This document shows positions 6,581-10,151 of a stretch of 10,151 nt of DNA, piece after piece. The DNA lies in assembly GCA_035701825.1 (NCBI GenBank), contig DASSRK010000190.1, positions 1-10,151 on the forward strand, given 5' to 3'. The DNA comes from CADEED01 sp035701825 (GTDB lineage Bacteria; Pseudomonadota; Gammaproteobacteria; Steroidobacterales; Steroidobacteraceae). Below the pieces are notes generated by a model, which searched no databases, was not told where the DNA came from, and saw nothing but the letters and a program-made list of their open reading frames with translations. Position 1 is the first letter of the stretch. Every line of letters begins with the position of its first letter. A program made the translations under genes and the position numbers.

Positions 6581-7216
6581 ATGCGAGTCAACCTGATCGC
6601 CAGCTTGCTGGCCGCGCCGCTACTGGCGCTTGCGGGGACGGCGAGCGCCAAGGGCGCCATCACGCAGATCGAAATCGCGCGCGGCAAGCATCCGCTGGTG
6701 ACGCTCGCCGACCCGGATGGCGTCGCCGACTTCACCATCTGGAGCGGTCCGGGTACGCAGATCACCGCCGCCGACGGCACGGTGAGCACGCCGGTGCATC
6801 CCGGTGACATCGCCGACTGGGCGGCGGGCGCGGTGCAGGCGCCGCGCAAGGCGACTACCTACAAGGTGCGTTTCTACTGCGCGGCCACCGACGCGCCGCC
6901 GGCGCCCGGGGCGACGCGCTACCAGTGCTACGGCGTGCGCTACGCCATCGATGCGAAGTCCGGCGCGGGATACATCCAGATCCCACCGGCCGACGACGCG
7001 GAATTTCCCGGCAACACGCAGTCCATGCTGCGCGGGGGCGAGGGACAGTGGTACCGCGCCTCGGCACTCTGGGAGCAGCGCGTGCACCCGCGGATCGATG
7101 CGGCGAACGCGGCGCGCGCGAACGACAACTCATGGCTGGACAACCAGCCCTACATCTACACTCCGCCCCCGACGGCCGTGGGCGCCAAGCCGACGCTCAC
7201 GCCGAAGTCGAGGTAG
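6581..7216 (+). CDS. Exported protein of unknown family
   Basis: 211-aa protein with a clear Sec signal peptide: MR at the start, a hydrophobic core LIASLLAAPLLALAG (5-19), and a likely cleavage after TASA (residue 23), giving a mature periplasmic or secreted protein of about 188 aa. ATG 6581 is chosen because GAGGGG precedes it by 6 bases; an upstream start at 6539 would spoil the signal peptide and overlap the preceding gene. The mature part contains ITQIEIARGKHPLVTLADPD, a likely beta-rich domain, and two cysteines about 20 residues apart (FYC and YQCYG) that could form a disulfide. The C-terminal segment PYIYTPPPTAVGAKPTLTP is proline-rich and probably extended. I do not recognise a catalytic motif. 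It lies between the SnoaL-like gene and an SGNH hydrolase gene, 39 bp upstream of the latter. Confidence 0.82.
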   Translation: MRVNLIASLLAAPLLALAGTASAKGAITQIEIARGKHPLVTLADPDGVADFTIWSGPGTQITAADGTVSTPVHPGDIADWAAGAVQAPRKATTYKVRFYCAATDAPPAPGATRYQCYGVRYAIDAKSGAGYIQIPPADDAEFPGNTQSMLRGGEGQWYRASALWEQRVHPRIDAANAARANDNSWLDNQPYIYTPPPTAVGAKPTLTPKSR

Positions 7217-7255
7217 GTAGATAGACCGCACCCGCCACAATCCAGGAGCAGGAAC

Positions 7256-7993
7256 TTGAGCACTCTGACTCGCCGTTCACTCATCGCCGGTTCACTCGGT
7301 GCGGGCATCGCGCTGCCCGTGCTGGCGCAGGTTCCCGAAGGCTGCGGCAAGCAGCCGAACACCGCGCCCGCGCTGCAGCCGCCGCTGCTGCTCACCGACT
7401 GGGCCTGGCTCGCTCGCTACCGCGAGGACAACGAGAAATTGCTGGCGGCCGGGACGAAGGTGGACACCGTGTTCCTGGGTGACTCGATCACCGAGGGTTG
7501 GGCGGCGGCCGACAAGGAGTTCTTCTCCAACGGCATCGTCGGCCGCGGCATCAGCGCGCAGACCACGCCGCAGCTGCTGGTGCGCATGTACTCGGACGTG
7601 ATCGCGCTCGAGCCGCGCGTGGTGCACATCATGGCCGGCACCAATGACATCGCCCACAACACCGGTCCGATGACGGCGCAGGACACGCAGAACAACATCA
7701 GGGCGATGTGCGAGATCGCGTGGTCGCACAAGATCCGCATCGTGCTGGGCTCGGTGCCGCCGGCGTCGAAGTACTGGTGGCGGCCGGAGGTGAGCCCGAA
7801 GCCCGAGGCCCTGGCGCTCAACGACTGGCTGCGCAGCTACGCGCGGACCATCAACGCGAAGTTCGCGGACTATGCCGCGCCTTTCGTGGATGCGAATGGC
7901 AACGTGAAACCGGAACTCGCGAAGGATGAAGTGCATCCAAGCAAGGAAGGTTATGCGTTGATGCGGCCCATCGCGGAGGCCGCGCTGAAGTAG
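7256..7993 (+). CDS. SGNH/GDSL-type hydrolase (lipase/esterase family), exported
   Basis: 245-aa serine hydrolase acting on an ester, probably an acylated sugar or lipid-like substrate, outside the cytoplasm. Catalytic blocks are complete: block I FLGDSITEGW with Ser77, block II VGRGIS with Gly98, block III MAGTNDI with Asn130, and block V DEVHPSKEGY with Asp224 and His227. The family resembles the PAF-acetylhydrolase-like SGNH group. The N-terminus carries TRRSLIAGSLGAGIALPVLA (5-24), a twin-arginine (Tat) type signal with likely cleavage near VLA-Q. The start is a TTG, supported by AGGAG 7 bases upstream; no ATG in frame would retain the signal peptide. It follows the exported protein by 39 bp and precedes the YbiI-like gene by 24 bp. 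GH3 genes and SGNH esterases are often found together in polysaccharide use, so it could deacetylate a glycan; this is inference. Confidence 0.93.
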   Translation: MSTLTRRSLIAGSLGAGIALPVLAQVPEGCGKQPNTAPALQPPLLLTDWAWLARYREDNEKLLAAGTKVDTVFLGDSITEGWAAADKEFFSNGIVGRGISAQTTPQLLVRMYSDVIALEPRVVHIMAGTNDIAHNTGPMTAQDTQNNIRAMCEIAWSHKIRIVLGSVPPASKYWWRPEVSPKPEALALNDWLRSYARTINAKFADYAAPFVDANGNVKPELAKDEVHPSKEGYALMRPIAEAALK

Positions 7994-8017
7994 CCAGGGT
8001 TTCGTAGGAGGCATCCG

Positions 8018-8284
8018 ATGGCGACGGGTTGGGCCAAGGAAGGCGCGGAGCAGGATCAGATCGATGCGACGGTGAAAGACGCGATCAATCGCGCCAAGAG
8101 CCGGTTGCCGACGGGTCCGTCACTCGAGTCGTGCGCCGAGTGTGGCGCGCGGATTCCGGAGGCACGCCGCGAGGCGATGCCCGGAGTCCGGTTGTGCGTG
8201 GCGTGCCAGGAAGCCGCGGACAAGAAGGTCGTGAACAACGCGGGATACAACCGTCGCGGCAGCAAGGATAGCCAGTTGAGATAA
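8018..8284 (+). CDS. ybiI: YbiI-like DksA/TraR C4 zinc-finger protein
   Basis: 88-aa small zinc-finger protein, the same length as I recall for the Escherichia coli YbiI, with the same opening (MA-x-GWA) and closing (GYNRRGSKDSQLR) sequences, so it is complete at both ends. The C4 zinc site is Cys39-x2-Cys42 and Cys60-x2-Cys63, around IPEARREAMPGVRLC, the signature of the DksA/TraR family. It lacks the long coiled-coil of DksA; the N-terminal helix (IDATVKDAINRAKSRL, 15-30) is short, so action through the RNA polymerase secondary channel is not established for this subgroup. Excellent ribosome site AGGAGG 6 bases before the ATG. It is the last gene of the plus-strand run; its TAA is the first three bases of the 128-bp inverted repeat. 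Confidence 0.95.
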   Translation: MATGWAKEGAEQDQIDATVKDAINRAKSRLPTGPSLESCAECGARIPEARREAMPGVRLCVACQEAADKKVVNNAGYNRRGSKDSQLR

Positions 8285-8409
8285 GGGGGCAGCCCCCCTT
8301 TTCTAGCAAAAGGGGTCAGGCTCACGAAAAAAGGGCGCTCTTGGGAGCGCCCTTTTGGTCGTGACCGATGACTGACCCCTTTTGCCAGGAAAAGGGGGCT
8401 GCCCCCTTA
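8282..8409. repeat. 128-bp nested inverted repeat (REP/MITE-like) bounded by two stop codons
   Basis: Three nested symmetric layers. Outer arms: TAAGGGGGCAGCCCCC plus a T-run (8282-8302) against its inverse (8390-8409), differing by one C; each arm is itself a near-palindrome (GGGGG-CAG-CCCCC). Middle arms: CAAAAGGGGTCAG (8307-8319) and its exact inverse (8372-8384). Centre: terminator hairpin at 8327-8356. Together this is an almost continuous 128-bp foldback. The GGGGTCAG/CTGACCCC unit resembles dispersed REP-type or transposon-end repeats I know from gammaproteobacterial genomes; whether it is repeated elsewhere here cannot be seen from one window. The end bases supply TAA to both the ybiI-like gene and the GH3 gene. 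Confidence 0.88.
8327..8356. terminator. Bidirectional Rho-independent terminator
   Basis: Perfect hairpin: stem GGGCGCTC (8333-8340) with GAGCGCCC (8345-8352), extended by AAAA/TTTT to 12 pairs, loop TTGG. On the plus strand the stem is followed by TTTT; on the minus strand by six T. It serves both the ybiI-like transcript and the convergent GH3 gene. Confidence 0.92.
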
Positions 8410-10151
8410 ATTACACGAGTGCACCTGGTCGGCGACCGTGCCGAGCTTGACCTGCGAGAAGGCGAGGTCGAGCTTGCCCTCGGTCTCGAGCACGAGGGCC
8501 TCGTTGACCTTGCTCACGTCCGCGCCGCTCTTGGCGAAGCACTTGAGCGGGATGCCGACGGTCTGGAACTTGCCGGCGGGCACCGCGTTCAGCGTGCTCG
8601 CAATGGGTACCGCGCCTGCGCAACCCGCGCCGCAGCCCACGCCGAGTTTCGTGTCGCCGGGCACGTTGCCTTCGCGCTTCACGCGCACCAGCAGCATCAC
8701 GTCGCCATTCGCTTCGCGCGACATGTCGACCGCGCCTTCGCTGGTGATCTGCACCGTGCCCTTGCCGTCGCCGGCGAACACGAAGCGGCGCGCGCCTTCC
8801 TGCACCTGGTCGTCGATGGCGGTGACCTTCACGCGGCCCCCCACGGACTCGGCCGGCACCGTGGTGATGCGCGTGGAGTCACTGCCGTTCGAGACGCGCA
8901 GCGACCACGGCGCCACGGCCGTACCCTTGTCGAAGAACGAGCCCGTCGACATGAGCTCGGCCGGGATGCCCGGATCTTCGGACAACGCGGCCAGCTCCTG
9001 CGGCGCGGCGTAGGTGAGACCGAAGCCGAGCGGGAACAGCGGGTCGTAGTTTTCCTGGCCCACGTTCAGCGGGTCACCCTTGGCATCGCGCGGCCACGAG
9101 TACGACAGCTTGCCCGAGAAGTCGTGGTTCACCGAACCGTCGGCCTTGCGGAACAACACGTCGGAGATGCCGCCGCCCTCGGTGCCCGGCAGCCACGCGG
9201 CCACGTACGCGTTGGCGAGATTGAGCTCGCGGTTCTGCCACAGCGGTCGTCCGGACATGAGGATCGCGACCACCGGGATCTTCTCGTCCTGGAACTTCTT
9301 CATGATCTCCAGGTGCTGCGTCATCGAACCCGGCAGCGTGAGCACCTTGAGGTCGCCCTGGAACTCGGCATACGGGTTCTCGCCGAACACCACGATCGCG
9401 ACGTCCGGTTTCTTCTTGTACGAGCCGTCGGTGGACAGCTCCGCGGTGCCGCCACCGGCCTTGACCGCGGCCTTCACACCGCCCCAGACCGAGGTGCCGC
9501 CCGGGAAGTCGGCGTTGGTGAGCCCCGTGCCCTGCCAGGTGATGGTCCAGCCGCCCGACTGCTTGCTGATGTTGTCGGCGCCGTCGCCGGTGACCAGCAC
9601 ATGTTTGTTAGCCGCCAGTGGCAGCAGGCCACCATTGTTCTTCAGCAGCACCAGCGATTCACGCACGGCCTGGCGCGCGATGGCGCGTTGCTCGGGCGAA
9701 TTCAGCAGCTTGAAGTCGCCGCCCAGCGGCCGCTTGCTCGGCGGGCCCGCATCGAAGATACCGGCGCGGAACTTCACGCGCAGGATGCGCGTGACCGCGT
9801 CGTCGAGACGCTCCATCGGGATGGTGCCGTCCTTCACCTGCTTGAGCGTGTTGTCGTACAGTCCGCGCCAGGAATCCGGCGCCATGTACATGTCGAGGCC
9901 GGCGTTGAGCGCTTGCGGGCAGTTGTCATTGGTGCAGCCCGGGACCTGGCCGTGCGCATTCCAGTCGCCGACGGTGAACCCGTCGAAGTTCATGCGCTTC
10001 TTGAGCACGTCGGTGATCAGGCCCTTGTTGCCAGTGAGCTTCTTGCCGTTCCAACTGGAGAACGAAATCATCACGGTCTGCACGCCGGCTTCGATGGCCG
10101 GGACGTAGCCGGCGTTGTGGATGTCGCGCAGCGTGGTCTCGGGGATCTTCG
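8407..10151 (-). CDS. Glycoside hydrolase family 3 exo-beta-glucosidase, ExoP type (5' end beyond window)
   Basis: Exo-acting beta-glucosidase that removes glucose from non-reducing ends of beta-glucans; probably exported, but its signal peptide lies outside the window. 580 C-terminal residues are visible, in frame to the right edge. The end of the TIM barrel carries ETTLRDIHNAGYVPAIEAGV, SFSSWNGKKL and the nucleophile in FTVGDWNAHGQ (Asp codon 9964-9966), then AGLDMYMAPDSW and PMERLDDAVTRILRVK. The second domain opens with ESLVLLKNNGGLLPL and holds GDGADNISKQSGGWTITWQG and VVFGENPYAEFQGD, whose glutamates are candidates for the acid/base, as in barley ExoI-like enzymes. PLFPLGFGLTY closes it. 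The last 160 residues form a separate beta-rich domain of the ExoP C-terminal kind, with cysteines in VGCGAGCAGAVP, LKCF and the final HSCN that may form disulfides. It converges on the ybiI-like gene; its TAA is the edge of the inverted repeat. Confidence 0.96.
   Translation of the reverse strand, partial: KIPETTLRDIHNAGYVPAIEAGVQTVMISFSSWNGKKLTGNKGLITDVLKKRMNFDGFTVGDWNAHGQVPGCTNDNCPQALNAGLDMYMAPDSWRGLYDNTLKQVKDGTIPMERLDDAVTRILRVKFRAGIFDAGPPSKRPLGGDFKLLNSPEQRAIARQAVRESLVLLKNNGGLLPLAANKHVLVTGDGADNISKQSGGWTITWQGTGLTNADFPGGTSVWGGVKAAVKAGGGTAELSTDGSYKKKPDVAIVVFGENPYAEFQGDLKVLTLPGSMTQHLEIMKKFQDEKIPVVAILMSGRPLWQNRELNLANAYVAAWLPGTEGGGISDVLFRKADGSVNHDFSGKLSYSWPRDAKGDPLNVGQENYDPLFPLGFGLTYAAPQELAALSEDPGIPAELMSTGSFFDKGTAVAPWSLRVSNGSDSTRITTVPAESVGGRVKVTAIDDQVQEGARRFVFAGDGKGTVQITSEGAVDMSREANGDVMLLVRVKREGNVPGDTKLGVGCGAGCAGAVPIASTLNAVPAGKFQTVGIPLKCFAKSGADVSKVNEALVLETEGKLDLAFSQVKLGTVADQVHSCN

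Noticed and set aside
8282..8409. Complete insertion sequence
   Set aside because: Inverted repeats are present but there is no room for a transposase gene and no target duplication was visible; at most a MITE or REP-type element.
9080..10108. 342-codon open frame on the plus strand
   Set aside because: Antisense to the GH3 gene; serine/proline-rich shadow composition and no domain.

Overview
The window is GC-rich, densely coded bacterial chromosome. Several genes point to a gammaproteobacterium: a YbiI-type DksA/TraR zinc-finger protein almost identical in layout to the enterobacterial one, a Tat-type SGNH hydrolase, a family 3 glycoside hydrolase of the ExoP type, and a DUF6596-type ECF sigma factor. 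A plant- or soil-associated Xanthomonadales/Steroidobacter-like lineage is a reasonable guess, but it is inferred and not proven by anything here. No rRNA, tRNA, CRISPR array or transposase gene was seen.

Layout. (1) 1-669, minus: 5' part of an ECF sigma factor gene that runs off the left edge. (2) 754-4398: an accessory-looking block. A small minus-strand gene of unknown function (754-1299) diverges across a 195-bp spacer from a tight two-gene plus-strand operon. The operon encodes a 306-aa protein of unknown family and a 658-aa DUF2779 protein. The DUF2779 protein joins a Cas4/RecB-like PD-(D/E)XK nuclease half with four cysteines (probable Fe-S cluster) to a DEDDy-exonuclease-like half. 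This is the part most likely to be an undescribed DNA-processing or defence module. (3) 4395-6077, minus: formate-tetrahydrofolate ligase (fhs), convergent with the nuclease gene; the two stop codons share one CTAG. (4) 6193-8284, plus: four closely spaced genes, probably one or two transcripts: a SnoaL/DUF4440-like protein, an exported protein of unknown family, an SGNH/GDSL hydrolase with a Tat-type signal and a TTG start, and the YbiI-like zinc-finger protein. (5) 8282-8409: a 128-bp nested inverted repeat with a strong bidirectional terminator at its centre; its outermost bases are the stop codons of both flanking genes. (6) 8407-10151, minus: the 3' part of an ExoP-type GH3 beta-glucosidase gene that runs off the right edge.

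Functionally the window is mixed: one-carbon metabolism (fhs), extracytoplasmic carbohydrate or ester hydrolysis (SGNH hydrolase, GH3), regulation (ECF sigma, YbiI), and a nuclease cassette sitting between ordinary chromosomal genes. The ends of the cassette are defined by gene order only; no flanking direct repeats, integrase or tRNA attachment site were visible.
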